From assembly GCA_900540735.1 (NCBI GenBank), contig UQHB01000003.1, positions 1 to 64,000 on the forward strand: a DNA stretch of 64,000 nt, in the 5' to 3' direction. Position 1 is the stretch's first letter; each line of letters starts with the position of its first letter. The notes under the pieces are model-generated. The model was given only the letters and a program-made list of their open reading frames with translations, did no database searches and was not told the origin of the DNA. Position numbers and translations under genes: made by a program. Below are positions 38,199 through 46,541 of the stretch, one piece after another. Origin of the DNA: an uncultured Megasphaera sp. GTDB lineage: Bacteria; Bacillota; Negativicutes; Veillonellales; Megasphaeraceae.

Positions 38199-40133
38199 TT
38201 ATTGAATAGAAATGTTTTCCGCCGAGTCGTTATCGGTCAACGGCTCAATAGCAATAGAACCAATACCTTTAACAGATAACGCTATTGTCTGAATACCTTT
38301 AAAAACAGGCAGTTCAATAACGCTTTCGCCATTATCCACGAACATTGGCGCATGTACGTCGTAATGTTCGCCAATGACTCTGGCAATGTCCATATTCGCT
38401 AAAATACGGCTTGCCATATTGGCTGACGTTGCCAGTGGTACGCCGTCTTTATTCAAGACTTCGCAGCACTCTGCAATGCCACCATTAACTTGCTTCTTGT
38501 ACATGCAGAATTTAGCGTACTGGAATTTTTCGGCTATTTTTGTGTGCATATCATCGACGATTTTCTTAATGACGCCCTCCATTTGTTGCTTAATCTCGAT
38601 GAGGTCGTCATAGCGACTAGCGCACGCCTTTTGTTCTTGCTTTAACTCATCGATACGGAACAATGTACTGGTTCGTAAACCGACCTGCGCTTGTAGCGCA
38701 ATAAGTCCTTTAATTTGCTCGTCAATTTTGCTAATTTCCATATTGACTTTCACCAGCTCTTCGGTTTGTCCATCATCTGGCGAATCTTGGCATGCTTTTG
38801 TAAACTCTAATTTCTGAGCATTAAGCTCGGAAATTTGCTGTTGCCATTCTTTGACCAGTAAACTTTGATATGCACACGCTTTAGAATCTCGCGCATTAAG
38901 TTCTGCCTCAATACGCTGTTCCTCTTTGAGCTTTTCTTGGCATGTATGCAAATCTGCAAGCAGGTCGTCTAAATAGGCTTTGGACTGCTTGCCCTTTTTC
39001 CCAATCTGTTTGAGATGCTCCGCCTTGTCTTGGTTAAATTTGGCAATAGCTTCTTTTATCTTTTCCGGCGGGATTTTTTGCCCACACGTCGGGCACACGT
39101 CAACGACTTCTGGCGTTGTGCCCATTGCGATTTTCCAATTTTGTACGAGCTGAGCGTTATGTTTCCGTTCGTCCTCAATCTTACGGCTTAACGCTTTAAC
39201 ATCGTTTTCAAACATAAACACTTTGCGATGCTGTTCCTGTAATGTAATTTTGTCGTGCTGTATATCATGCACGACAGCATCGTTAATTTTCTTTTGTAAT
39301 AATTCAATTTCAGCGCATAAAGCTTTTTCCTTATTACGTAATTCCACGCCCTTGTCATTCTGCCAAAGGCCGTTTACATACTGGTCAAGCTCTTTGCGCT
39401 GGGCACGTAACTTTTCAAGCTTGCAGTCAATACCAACCGTATCCACTTCAGGAGGTACGTTTTTCGTCGCTTCGTCAATCCGCACTGGGATTTCATCAAG
39501 CTGCTTATTTACGGCCGACAAATCATGATTGACGGCATCGAGTGCGCCGTTCAAATCGCCGTACGTGTCAATATACTTCTTTACGGCTTCCGGATATTCC
39601 GTGGGGACAGTTTGTCCCCCTAAAATATCAATGAGCATGGCACGCTTTTTCTTTGTGTCCATTTCGGAAAAGGTCTGGGGGCGTGCTACCATTGCCAGTA
39701 CATCGGCATGAATGGCTTGCAGGTCTTTGTCATATACGCCCTTTGTGGCCGACATACCATTGATAAAGTATGTCGTTGTGTGGCCGCTCATTTCTTTATT
39801 GGCCAAGCCACGCTTCTTGCTCCACTTTTCGGCGTAGACTTTTTTGTATGTCTTTTCTACACCGTCAATAGATAGTGTCATTTCAACGGAGTGTTCCACG
39901 CCACCGTCAACAGCAGCATTACCGTCAACGTCTTTGCGCTTGATGTCTTCATCAAGTTTGCGACCATCGGCATACGACATGCCACCAATGAGCCAAAGAT
40001 AGGCATCGGCAATGGTCGTTTTGCCGCAGCCGTTCGGACCACTGATATCGACATTCTGACCATCAAAATTGACAGCCATGTTTTCAATGCCTTTAAAATT
40101 AGTCATAACCAAACTAATTAGTTTTGTTTCCAT
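38199..40133 (-). CDS. SbcC/Rad50-like AAA ATPase
   Basis: 644 aa. Walker A SGPNGCGKTT near residue 33, two coiled-coil arms around a zinc-hook-like CPTCGQKIPPEK near 345, and a C-terminal Walker B region (APMFVDNGESV). N-terminal NFKGIENMAV is typical of SMC-like ATPases. It likely pairs with the MBL hydrolase or RecT-like protein in DNA end processing. SD GAGGTG. Confidence 0.85.
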   Translation of the reverse strand: METKLISLVMTNFKGIENMAVNFDGQNVDISGPNGCGKTTIADAYLWLIGGMSYADGRKLDEDIKRKDVDGNAAVDGGVEHSVEMTLSIDGVEKTYKKVYAEKWSKKRGLANKEMSGHTTTYFINGMSATKGVYDKDLQAIHADVLAMVARPQTFSEMDTKKKRAMLIDILGGQTVPTEYPEAVKKYIDTYGDLNGALDAVNHDLSAVNKQLDEIPVRIDEATKNVPPEVDTVGIDCKLEKLRAQRKELDQYVNGLWQNDKGVELRNKEKALCAEIELLQKKINDAVVHDIQHDKITLQEQHRKVFMFENDVKALSRKIEDERKHNAQLVQNWKIAMGTTPEVVDVCPTCGQKIPPEKIKEAIAKFNQDKAEHLKQIGKKGKQSKAYLDDLLADLHTCQEKLKEEQRIEAELNARDSKACAYQSLLVKEWQQQISELNAQKLEFTKACQDSPDDGQTEELVKVNMEISKIDEQIKGLIALQAQVGLRTSTLFRIDELKQEQKACASRYDDLIEIKQQMEGVIKKIVDDMHTKIAEKFQYAKFCMYKKQVNGGIAECCEVLNKDGVPLATSANMASRILANMDIARVIGEHYDVHAPMFVDNGESVIELPVFKGIQTIALSVKGIGSIAIEPLTDNDSAENISIQ

Positions 40134-40771
40134 GTTCCCACCTCTTGACTAACAATAAACTTTGCAAAGCTTTCGTCATCCACACTATTCTTTAAAACAT
40201 CCAATAAAACTTTTTTTGCGGATGATACATCAAGCTCTTTGTCTACGTAGGAAAGCGTTTTTGCGACTGCCTCGAAAAGAGAAATATAAATTTTTATCTG
40301 TTGTGCAGCAGTGCCACCACTCATCATGGTAGCTTTGCCATCACATCCCACAATATTGAGTAGAAAACCATCAATATCTTTTTCATGACCATCAATAATG
40401 GTCATAATCTGTTCCGCAACCTTTTTGGCTTCTGATTTAATTGATGCAGGCTTCAAGCTTTCTACTGCCTTCATGGCGAGCAAGGCTTCGCTACTGTCCA
40501 TATCGCACCACTTGCCAGCTAAGTTGTTTAAAACAACGATTGTACCGCCAATGTAATCGCCTCCATGCTCTACATTAGGCTGTAATTTTTTGATTCTAAA
40601 GTCTTCGCTAAAGACCATATCAAAGCGTCCGGCGTCATCAATAGGTAAAGCATCAATATTTCCGCCTATCAATGTTTGTATGTTATGTATTAATTCGTTG
40701 CCACCAATAATATTGATAAAACGTGGCTTTTCATTTGGTTCTTTGATGACTGCTAAAATCGTTTTTTTCAT
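40118..40771 (-). CDS. Phage protein with DUF3846-like N-terminus
   Basis: 217 aa from ATG 40771 (GGAGG SD). The first 90 residues (AVIKEPNEKPRFINI, GRFDMVFSEDF, NVEHGGDYIGGTIVVL) resemble DUF3846. The C-terminal half is helical and unassigned. It overlaps the ATPase gene start by 16 bases, so joint function is likely. Confidence 0.55.
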   Translation of the reverse strand: MKKTILAVIKEPNEKPRFINIIGGNELIHNIQTLIGGNIDALPIDDAGRFDMVFSEDFRIKKLQPNVEHGGDYIGGTIVVLNNLAGKWCDMDSSEALLAMKAVESLKPASIKSEAKKVAEQIMTIIDGHEKDIDGFLLNIVGCDGKATMMSGGTAAQQIKIYISLFEAVAKTLSYVDKELDVSSAKKVLLDVLKNSVDDESFAKFIVSQEVGTWKQN

Positions 40772-40794
40772 CGTAAATATCCTCCAATCAAAAA

Positions 40795-41229
40795 TCAAAC
40801 ATTTCTAAGCTTCAACACCATACCGGGCTTAATCGTCCCGTTATGGTCGAGCTGGTTGTCTTCAATGATTTCCCAGCTCGCTTCCCTCTTGTCACGGCTT
40901 TCGCCGTACACTTTCGAGGTTATATCCCATAAAGTTTCGTGCGGCTGTACGACGTAACGTACAGGCCGTACAGGTTGAGCAAAGGGCGGCGTATTTTGTC
41001 CGATGTAAGTGCCGATAGCAAAGGCACTTACTATCAAAACCGCCCAGAACTCCTTTTTATGCCAGCTACTGTCATGTTGTTCTGTCTGACATGTTTCTGG
41101 TTCTTGTGTAGGCTGTTCGTATTGTTGCTCAGCATACATTCTTTCTTGCTTTTCGTAGTATGCCGCGTTCACCCATTCCGGGATGTCCGGCAGCTCTTGT
41201 CTTTTATCATTCTTACGTTGTCTAATCAT
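40795..41229 (-). CDS. Membrane protein with C-terminal LysM domain
   Basis: 144 aa. A charged N-terminal cytoplasmic part (about 58 residues), one transmembrane helix (FWAVLIVSAFAIGTYIG) and a LysM module (RYVVQPHETLWDITSKVYGE ... KPGMVLKLRNV). Topology suggests an anchored protein presenting LysM to peptidoglycan. Unusual in an early replication operon; could act in superinfection exclusion or envelope remodelling. Confidence 0.75.
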   Translation of the reverse strand: MIRQRKNDKRQELPDIPEWVNAAYYEKQERMYAEQQYEQPTQEPETCQTEQHDSSWHKKEFWAVLIVSAFAIGTYIGQNTPPFAQPVRPVRYVVQPHETLWDITSKVYGESRDKREASWEIIEDNQLDHNGTIKPGMVLKLRNV

Positions 41230-41419
41230 AATATCCGTACACCCTTTCCATGAAATATTTACGGCTTACTTTGCCGTGGATGCAGATATATCTTTTTTCC
41301 TTTAGCTCTTTATTAAGCTGGGCAATGACTTTATATGCCTTACTCTTCGAGCATTGGAAATATTCCGAAACGTCGTTTACATCCATCCATTCACGACGTT
41401 CTTTGTTTTTTTCTTGCAC
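41222..41419 (-). CDS. Excisionase-like HTH protein
   Basis: 65 aa from GTG 41419 (GGAGG eight bases upstream; the frame opens at 41428). MDVNDVSEYFQCSKSKAYKV is a MerR/HTH_17-type DNA-binding helix-turn-helix as in excisionases. It overlaps the LysM gene by eight bases. Could be Xis or a transcription factor. Confidence 0.65.
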   Translation of the reverse strand: MQEKNKERREWMDVNDVSEYFQCSKSKAYKVIAQLNKELKEKRYICIHGKVSRKYFMERVYGYYD

Positions 41420-41460
41420 AACCACCACCTCCGTGGTAGAATACAGATGGGTTATTTATG

Positions 41461-42006
41461 TTAGGTCGTCTGCTTTGCTAAGCAGGCGGCCTTTTTATTT
41501 TGCTCATCAAAAATTTTTGTCAAATTCAGTTCGTACCTAGAATCAAGCTCCATAAGCAAGTTCCAAGTACAATTCATACGGTCAGCTAATTTAATAGCCA
41601 TATCTTCCAACTGCATTTCGTCTTCAGCCGTCAAATCCTGACGACTGTTTTTGTTGAATAACAGCTCCGGCATGGCATTCGTCGCCTCGTCTGCAAGCTT
41701 GTCGTAATGTTGCAGCTCTACGACTCTAGCCAATACGTGGCGGTCACTAAAACGGTACCGGAACAAGCTATACAAGCCAGTACACCGCACCGCCACGCTC
41801 GCAGCGGCTATGAGGTTCAAGCCGGAAAAACTGCGGCTTGCCTTTACTGGGACATCTTTCTTGCCGTCCCTTGCGTAGTACAAGGCGGATGAGGAAATGC
41901 CACACCCTTTGGAAATATCACCGATTTTTCTGCCACTACGTTGGATGGCTACACCCACCATAGCGGCTATGATTCGTTGCTCTCTTCTCTGTTCGCTGAG
42001 TGTCAA
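41461..42006 (-). CDS. HTH phage regulatory protein
   Basis: About 181 aa; TTG 42006 is eight bases from AGGAGG and preferred over GTG 42015, which touches it. The N-terminal HTH is IGDISKGCGISSSALYYARD. The rest is helical (VVELQHYDKLADEATNAM). First gene of the leftward early operon, so it may regulate early transcription. Confidence 0.6.
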   Translation of the reverse strand: MTLSEQRREQRIIAAMVGVAIQRSGRKIGDISKGCGISSSALYYARDGKKDVPVKASRSFSGLNLIAAASVAVRCTGLYSLFRYRFSDRHVLARVVELQHYDKLADEATNAMPELLFNKNSRQDLTAEDEMQLEDMAIKLADRMNCTWNLLMELDSRYELNLTKIFDEQNKKAACLAKQTT

Positions 42007-42112
42007 TTTTTTCACCTCCTTATATGGGCTTCTGTCAAAAAAGCCCTAATTTTTTCTGACCACTTTTTGTTGTAAACTAATTACAGGAAATTTATTTTTC
42101 CTATTTGTTCGA

Positions 42113-42141
42113 TTGACTCACTTTCTTGCTCTTGCTACGAT
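42113..42141 (+). promoter_or_regulatory. Putative promoter for the 42173 gene
   Basis: TTGACT (42113-42118), a 17-base spacer and TACGAT (42136-42141) precede the AAAGGAG SD and ATG at 42173. The -10 matches consensus at four of six positions. Confidence 0.45.
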
Positions 42142-42172
42142 GTACTAAATACACGTAAAGGAGCGAATCATC

Positions 42173-42547
42173 ATGAGTAATCCAGAAATCAAACGTTTCT
42201 TAAAAATACTTCAATCAAGAAAAACAATTACTAGAAAGGAACTTCATCAAAAAGGATATTCCAAACAAGACATTTCATTTTTGCTTGGATGGAAATACAT
42301 CCGTCAAACCTCCGCCCCCAAAAACGTACGCGGTCAACTGATTGACCAAGATACAGACATGTTTACCATCGACGATGCAGGATATAATTTTTTAGAAGAC
42401 TATCATTATCTTGATAAGCCTCTTTTGTACTCCAGAACAGCTATTTCCATATCCATCCTGGCTATCATAATTTCCGTAACATCGTCCGACTTTTTGAGAG
42501 GATTGATATACTCCTTCTGGCTAATGCTCCTATCTGTCTTTCACTAA
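42173..42547 (+). CDS. Winged-helix protein with C-terminal membrane segments
   Basis: 124 aa. The N-terminal 80 residues are a winged-helix-like domain (KTITRKELHQKGYSKQDISF). Residues about 87-122 form one or two hydrophobic helices (TAISISILAIIISVT, GLIYSFWLMLL). Opposite in direction to the early operon, thus expressed in the lysogen: a candidate superinfection-exclusion or moron gene. Not a recognised family. Confidence 0.6.
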   Translation: MSNPEIKRFLKILQSRKTITRKELHQKGYSKQDISFLLGWKYIRQTSAPKNVRGQLIDQDTDMFTIDDAGYNFLEDYHYLDKPLLYSRTAISISILAIIISVTSSDFLRGLIYSFWLMLLSVFH

Positions 42548-42645
42548 TGCCCTACAATCGCAAGGACAACAGCAATAATAGAAAGGACGATAGCCGTAAT
42601 GCTTAACTTTTCAGGGTCATTCCAGAACTCTTTTAATTTGTTCAT
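42544..42645 (-). CDS. Small membrane peptide
   Basis: 33 aa. MNKLKEFWNDPEKLSI is a basic amphipathic start followed by a hydrophobic helix TAIVLSIIAVVLAIVGH. SD is weak. It converges with the 42173 gene, overlapping its stop. Size and layout recall small holin-like or toxin peptides, but function is unknown. Confidence 0.4.
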   Translation of the reverse strand: MNKLKEFWNDPEKLSITAIVLSIIAVVLAIVGH

Positions 42646-42682
42646 CTAGTCGCCACACTTTCATTTTTTGATTGACTCGTTT

Positions 42683-42811
42683 ATGAAGTCATATAGAGCA
42701 ACCATTATTGGTTCAATTTCAATACTTGTAGGCCTAGTAGCAATAGGTTTAGCACTAATAAACTACCTGCCACCAATACCTAACTCTTTCCACCTACTCA
42801 CCTCCCTCTAA
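42683..42811 (+). CDS. Possible small membrane peptide
   Basis: 42 aa open frame. MKSYRATIIGSISILVGLVA begins a single hydrophobic helix, then a Pro-rich end. No clear SD upstream, so it may not be translated. Confidence 0.25.
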   Translation: MKSYRATIIGSISILVGLVAIGLALINYLPPIPNSFHLLTSL

Positions 42812-42990
42812 TTGTTGTAATCTTCTGGGAAGCAATGGACGCTTACCCAGCAGTTGTATTGTCCGCAGGGATATTGACCGTTGCCGCCCATTTCCCTATT
42901 GTTTGGGCATTCAGAACAGTTCTGAATGTTTTCCGGGTTGCACATGAAGTCGCAATATTCTTGTACTTCCTTTTCCGTCATTTTACTCAC
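42808..42990 (-). CDS. Small Cys-rich phage protein
   Basis: 60 aa; ATG 42981 is the likelier start. Seven Cys (YCDFMCNPENIQNCSECPNN ... YPCGQYNCWVSVHC). Related in layout to the other small Cys-rich proteins of the prophage. It immediately follows the Cro-like gene. Confidence 0.5.
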   Translation of the reverse strand: MSKMTEKEVQEYCDFMCNPENIQNCSECPNNREMGGNGQYPCGQYNCWVSVHCFPEDYNN

Positions 42991-43002
42991 TTCGATTGTT
43001 TA

Positions 43003-43218
43003 TCAAGCTCTTTTAACAATATTTTGTTGTTTAAAAGTAGTAAAAAAAATATCCTCCATCGGGACACCAAAGTCTTTTTCCATCTCAAGCATAACAGATG
43101 GCGGAGGCGTGTTTTCACCGCTTTCCCACTTACTCCAAGCCTGCTGAGTAACGCCGTACTTTTTCGCCATTTCGGTTTGAGTACGTTGTCCTCTACATCT
43201 ACTTAATAGATTTTTCAT
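43003..43218 (-). CDS. Cro-like XRE repressor
   Basis: 71 aa. HTH: RTQTEMAKKYGVTQQAWSKW. Divergent from the CI-like gene, with two shared operators between them. Its production would favour the lytic pathway. AAAGGAGG SD before ATG 43218. Confidence 0.8.
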   Translation of the reverse strand: MKNLLSRCRGQRTQTEMAKKYGVTQQAWSKWESGENTPPPSVMLEMEKDFGVPMEDIFFTTFKQQNIVKRA

Positions 43219-43256
43219 TTTTTCACCTCCTTTGTATTACTATCTTTTGTTGTTTA

Positions 43257-43285
43257 TATTATACAATGTTTAATTGTATTTGTAA
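43257..43285 (-). promoter_or_regulatory. Leftward early (Cro) promoter
   Basis: On the minus strand TTTACA, a 17-base spacer and TATAAT (43262-43257). The -35 matches consensus at five of six. The CI-type operator at 43262-43278 lies in the spacer, so repressor would block this promoter. Confidence 0.7.
43262..43278. promoter_or_regulatory. Repressor operator 1
   Basis: TACAATGTTTAATTGTA: perfect 6-bp arms TACAAT/ATTGTA around five bases. A second copy with one mismatch lies 55 bp away. Both are in the Cro-CI intergenic region. Confidence 0.75.
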
Positions 43286-43316
43286 ATAGTTTTACTCAAA
43301 ATAATTGTTTTATTTT

Positions 43317-43333
43317 TACAACGTTTAATTGTA
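43317..43333. promoter_or_regulatory. Repressor operator 2
   Basis: TACAACGTTTAATTGTA: the same operator with one arm mismatch, 24 bases before the repressor start. Binding here would autoregulate the repressor gene. Confidence 0.7.
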
Positions 43334-43356
43334 GAATATAGGTAGGAGGAATTAAC

Positions 43357-43971
43357 ATGCTTAGCAAACAACTCAAACGGCTAAGGGCTCAGCAGGATTA
43401 TACCCAATCCGGGCTTGCTAGGCAGTTAGGCGTAACCCAACAGGCGGTGGCACGTTGGGAAACTGATAAATCTAGTCCCGACCCTACCATGCTTATAAAA
43501 ATAGCTAGTCTCTTAAAGGTCTCAGTAGATGAGCTTGTAGGAAATACGCAAGAGGCGTCATTATCCTCTAGTCAAGGCGTGAAAATCCCTGTTCTCGGCT
43601 CTGTCGTCGCTGGCGTGCCTATCGAAGCTATCACGGACATCCTCGGATACGAAGAAATAACCCCCCAGCTGTCACGAACTGGGAAGTTCTTTGCTCTTCG
43701 TATCAAAGGCGAATCCATGACACCACGCTTCGAGGAAGGCGACATCGTCATCGTTAAACAGCAGCCCGATGTAGAGTCAGGCGATATAGCCATTATCCTT
43801 ATCAACGGCTCCGAGGCTACGGTCAAGCAAGTCAAAAAGACCAAAGAAGGTATTGTACTCTATGGCTACAATCCGACGGTATACGCTCCTCACTTCTACA
43901 CCAATCAAGAAATCATGGAACTCCCTGTCCAAATCATTGGCAAGGTCGTTGAAAGCCGCCGCAGATACTAA
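43357..43971 (+). CDS. CI/LexA-like prophage repressor with S24 peptidase domain
   Basis: 204 aa. N-terminal XRE HTH (YTQSGLARQLGVTQQAVARW); C-terminal S24 domain with the Ala-Gly cleavage site (GSVVAGVP), catalytic Ser in IKGESMTPRF and Lys in EATVKQVK. It should maintain lysogeny and self-cleave with activated RecA upon DNA damage, linking induction to SOS. AGGAGG SD. Confidence 0.92.
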   Translation: MLSKQLKRLRAQQDYTQSGLARQLGVTQQAVARWETDKSSPDPTMLIKIASLLKVSVDELVGNTQEASLSSSQGVKIPVLGSVVAGVPIEAITDILGYEEITPQLSRTGKFFALRIKGESMTPRFEEGDIVIVKQQPDVESGDIAIILINGSEATVKQVKKTKEGIVLYGYNPTVYAPHFYTNQEIMELPVQIIGKVVESRRRY

Positions 43972-44057
43972 AAAAGACAGTCTCTCGACTGTCTGGGTGA
44001 ACGATGAAGTTAAATTATGACTTACTGCGTGTTGTTCTTCTGACTGTAGAAGACTTG

Positions 44058-44270
44058 TCATTTCTGTTCCGATTCAAATTGCGGTAGAGGTTGCGAAACA
44101 GATTCTTCTTTACAAACTTCATTGAGGCGGTCATAGAATCGCTTGAACGCATCCATTGGATTTTCATTTGTAAAAAAGAAAAACGTTACTGTCATCCGTC
44201 TGTCTGTTGCAGTAGCGAATGTCGAGGCTTCTAATATGCCAATTTGGCGGCTTATTGGAGTATCTTTCAT
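44058..44270 (-). CDS. Small paralogous protein A (unknown family)
   Basis: 70 aa from ATG 44270. IGILEASTFATATDRRMTVT then NENPMDAFKRFYDRLNEVCK. A clear paralog lies at 45185 with the same FKRF-DRL-CKEES block. No known domain. Upstream lies a perfect 10-bp inverted repeat. Located among moron genes right of the repressor. Confidence 0.55.
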   Translation of the reverse strand: MKDTPISRQIGILEASTFATATDRRMTVTFFFFTNENPMDAFKRFYDRLNEVCKEESVSQPLPQFESEQK

Positions 44271-44298
44271 AATATCACCCTTTCGTTGTACTTGCGAA

Positions 44299-44323
44299 GC
44301 AATGTGCAAAATATGCACATTGC
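44299..44323. promoter_or_regulatory. Inverted repeat upstream of small paralog A
   Basis: GCAATGTGCA and TGCACATTGC separated by AAATA, a perfect 10-bp inverted repeat starting 29 bases upstream of the ATG. Probably an operator; no T run follows it. Confidence 0.5.
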
Positions 44324-44385
44324 AATTACAATATCTTTTATATTACTTTCTGCACCTTTAGTGCCGGAAACGAAATCCTCTAGAA

Positions 44386-44419
44386 ACCATTTTCGTGGCA
44401 TTGCGAAAATGGTCTTTTT
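44386..44419 (+). terminator. Hairpin with T run upstream of the 44439 ORF
   Basis: ACCATTTTCG (44386-44395) pairs perfectly with CGAAAATGGT (44404-44413), followed by CTTTTT. It ends 20 bases before a plus-strand ORF, so it is either a terminator for upstream transcription or an attenuator. Confidence 0.7.
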
Positions 44420-44438
44420 AGAAAGGAGCTGGAATGTG

Positions 44439-44585
44439 ATGGATAAAAAGCAACCTGTATGGGATGGGAAAAATACATCTATACGTAAAGGAACACTCTT
44501 TGACCAAACGAGTAGTACTACCGGAAAAGACTGGTTACGTAAAACAAATGAACAACGCCAGCAACCTAAACCGTCTAAGCATTAG
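44439..44585 (+). CDS. Hypothetical short protein
   Basis: 48 aa, polar: MDKKQPVWDGKNTSIRKGTL. AAAGGAG SD ten bases upstream. Follows a terminator-like hairpin. No recognised domain. It converges with the membrane protein gene, overlapping it by 11 bases. Confidence 0.45.
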   Translation: MDKKQPVWDGKNTSIRKGTLFDQTSSTTGKDWLRKTNEQRQQPKPSKH

Positions 44586-45180
44586 TATCTATCTCTTTTA
44601 TAACTAGCCCGGTTTTACCATCAATATATGTTCCTATGTACGGCAGATGATTACTCCCTACTGTTTGCAATAAATCGGCGTATTCTTCTTCCACGTCTTC
44701 AAGATATAATTCTTTATATTTTTCAACGTTGGCCGACAATACGCCACGACCTAAAAACTTTCCATCTTTATATACCTCTACTAGATGAGTTTTTCCATCA
44801 TTAAAGGCCATATCAAAGATGGTCTTGGATATAACTATATCGTCGGAACTTTTACCACGACATATATTTATAAGTTTGTTGTACAGACACAATGCAGGTT
44901 TTATTGTAAAGCCTAAAACGATACTTAACACAAAGACCAATGCAGCATATACGGCGATAAATTGGATATTCCCATATAAAGCATTGATTGTAAGAGGCCT
45001 ATAGCCTCTGAAATACAATATACTCGCTGCTATGGCCGTGATTATCGTACTGTTAAGTAGACAGTATAAGCTTTCCTCGAATTGGCTTAAATCGTCTCGT
45101 ATGTCTGTTGTCTGCTTGTATATCTTACGAGCCACAAAGCCCGGAACTATCAAGAGTAATAAGGCTATATAGTTTTCCAT
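44575..45180 (-). CDS. DUF6338-like membrane protein
   Basis: 201 aa. Three or so N-terminal hydrophobic helices (YIALLLLIVPGFVARKIY, IITAIAASILYF, FIAVYAALVFVLSIVLGF) and a cytoplasmic C-terminal beta domain (GRGVLSANVEKYKELYLEDV ... YIDGKTGLVIKEI). This layout recalls DUF6338 proteins. Between two paralogous small genes. Likely a lysogenic-conversion gene; function unknown. Confidence 0.6.
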   Translation of the reverse strand: MENYIALLLLIVPGFVARKIYKQTTDIRDDLSQFEESLYCLLNSTIITAIAASILYFRGYRPLTINALYGNIQFIAVYAALVFVLSIVLGFTIKPALCLYNKLINICRGKSSDDIVISKTIFDMAFNDGKTHLVEVYKDGKFLGRGVLSANVEKYKELYLEDVEEEYADLLQTVGSNHLPYIGTYIDGKTGLVIKEIDTNA

Positions 45181-45184
45181 CTAC

Positions 45185-45394
45185 TCACCCGTTTCTTTCC
45201 CCTGTTATGGACTCTTCTTTACATGCTATTTCTAATCTATCAAGGAATCGTTTAAAGCTATCTTGCGGACGCTCATTTCCTACAAAATAAAATGTAACAG
45301 TAAGTTCATTGTCGTAAGTAGAAAAATTAGCTTTACTCGTAGATGCTTTAAAATTATCAATGCCGATAGTACAGTTTACCGATTTATCCGACAT
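45185..45394 (-). CDS. Small paralogous protein B (unknown family)
   Basis: 69 aa. IGIDNFKASTSKANFS, LTVTFYFVGNERPQDSFKRF, DRLEIACKEES. It aligns along its length with the product of 44058-44270. It lies four bases upstream of the DUF6338-like gene. Function unknown. Confidence 0.55.
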   Translation of the reverse strand: MSDKSVNCTIGIDNFKASTSKANFSTYDNELTVTFYFVGNERPQDSFKRFLDRLEIACKEESITGERNG

Positions 45395-45537
45395 GATATC
45401 ACCGCCTTTTTGTCTACATTATATCATACGGTATCTATTTCGTGGACTCACGAAGATGCATAGGAGTATAATCGTGTAGCTTGCAGCGATGTCAATCATC
45501 TGTGCTATATGTCTTTTTCGTTGAAAGGAGAATTATA

Positions 45538-45939
45538 ATGAAAAAATTAGTTTGTTCTTTACTTCTGTCATCTCTGCTTTGTTCAACCGCCCTTGCAGCT
45601 AATCAATCGCAGGAAATAAAAATAGAACCGAGTTGGCAACCTGTTTACGAGTCGGTAGAATTTACCTGTTATGCTGACAAGAATACCCTGCAATACAATC
45701 CTAAAACACAAATAGCAACAGTTTCTTTGATTTTACTAAACAATGGGGAAAATACAAAGAACATTGCTAAGTTAAAAATAGACTATGCTAATAATACTGT
45801 TGTCGTCTTAAATGAAGAAATTTATAAAGAGTATGGGAAAAAGCCTGAAAAATTAAACGGTGCTGTAAAACCTTCCCCTATTTATCCTGATACGCCTACC
45901 TCTGAAATTACAGACGGCATCAAAGCATTAATTAAGTAA
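45538..45939 (+). CDS. Secreted protein, signal peptide (moron candidate)
   Basis: 133 aa from ATG 45538 (AAAGGAG SD). Signal peptide MKKLVCSLLLSSLLCSTALA with likely cleavage after ALA. The mature part is a beta-rich domain (PVYESVEFTCYADKNTLQYN). Followed after 13 bases by a second secreted protein with a similar start. Expressed away from the lytic genes, hence possibly made by the lysogen. Confidence 0.65.
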   Translation: MKKLVCSLLLSSLLCSTALAANQSQEIKIEPSWQPVYESVEFTCYADKNTLQYNPKTQIATVSLILLNNGENTKNIAKLKIDYANNTVVVLNEEIYKEYGKKPEKLNGAVKPSPIYPDTPTSEITDGIKALIK

Positions 45940-45952
45940 GGAGATGTAATAT

Positions 45953-46480
45953 ATGAAAAAGATATGTTGTTTGTTATTTTTCCTATTGGTAATGGCTTCG
46001 AGTGCTTTCGCAAGTGAATTCAATGCAAAGAGTTGGTATTGGATTGGTTCGAGTTCTGAAATGACTGCGTATGTAAATACGGATACTATGAAATATGAAC
46101 CTTCTACCGATACAGCAGAATTTTATGTACGAGTGACGGAACCAGCACAAAAATATGATGACGTAATGAAGGCAACTCTAAATTTTACTAAAAAGACATT
46201 AACAACATACGATATATACCGTTATCCGTTTAATAGTTCATCGCCTCAACAAATATATAACCATGACACAGGAGATATACTTCCGGATACCCTTGGCTAT
46301 GCTTTATATGTAAAAGTTGCCCCTATGGTAGATAGAGACGCAAAGCTTGAAGAATATAAAAAGAATAAACAGGAAGACGAAAAGAAGGCAAAACATAAAG
46401 AAGATGTACAAACGAGACAAACATATACCGCTGGAGTTGTTGGAGCCGTGATAGGAAATCTCTTAGGTAGAAACTACTAA
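45953..46480 (+). CDS. Secreted protein with C-terminal charged and glycine-rich tail (moron candidate)
   Basis: 175 aa. Signal peptide (ICCLLFFLLVMASSAFA), then WYWIGSSSEMTAYVNTDTMK, similar to the preceding protein's mature start. Residues about 130-150 are Lys/Glu-rich. The end AGVVGAVIGNLLGRNY is a short Gly-rich hydrophobic segment. Likely envelope-located. Followed by a terminator. Confidence 0.65.
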   Translation: MKKICCLLFFLLVMASSAFASEFNAKSWYWIGSSSEMTAYVNTDTMKYEPSTDTAEFYVRVTEPAQKYDDVMKATLNFTKKTLTTYDIYRYPFNSSSPQQIYNHDTGDILPDTLGYALYVKVAPMVDRDAKLEEYKKNKQEDEKKAKHKEDVQTRQTYTAGVVGAVIGNLLGRNY

Positions 46481-46486
46481 CAAAAA

Positions 46487-46518
46487 GCACCTGTCGTCAA
46501 AAACAGGTGCATATTTTT
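46487..46518 (+). terminator. Terminator after the secreted-protein pair
   Basis: GCACCTGT (46487-46494) pairs with ACAGGTGC (46503-46510) across an eight-base loop; ATATTTTT follows. It closes the two-gene plus-strand operon. Confidence 0.85.
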
Positions 46519-46541
46519 CACCACTTAGTTGAACATATATT

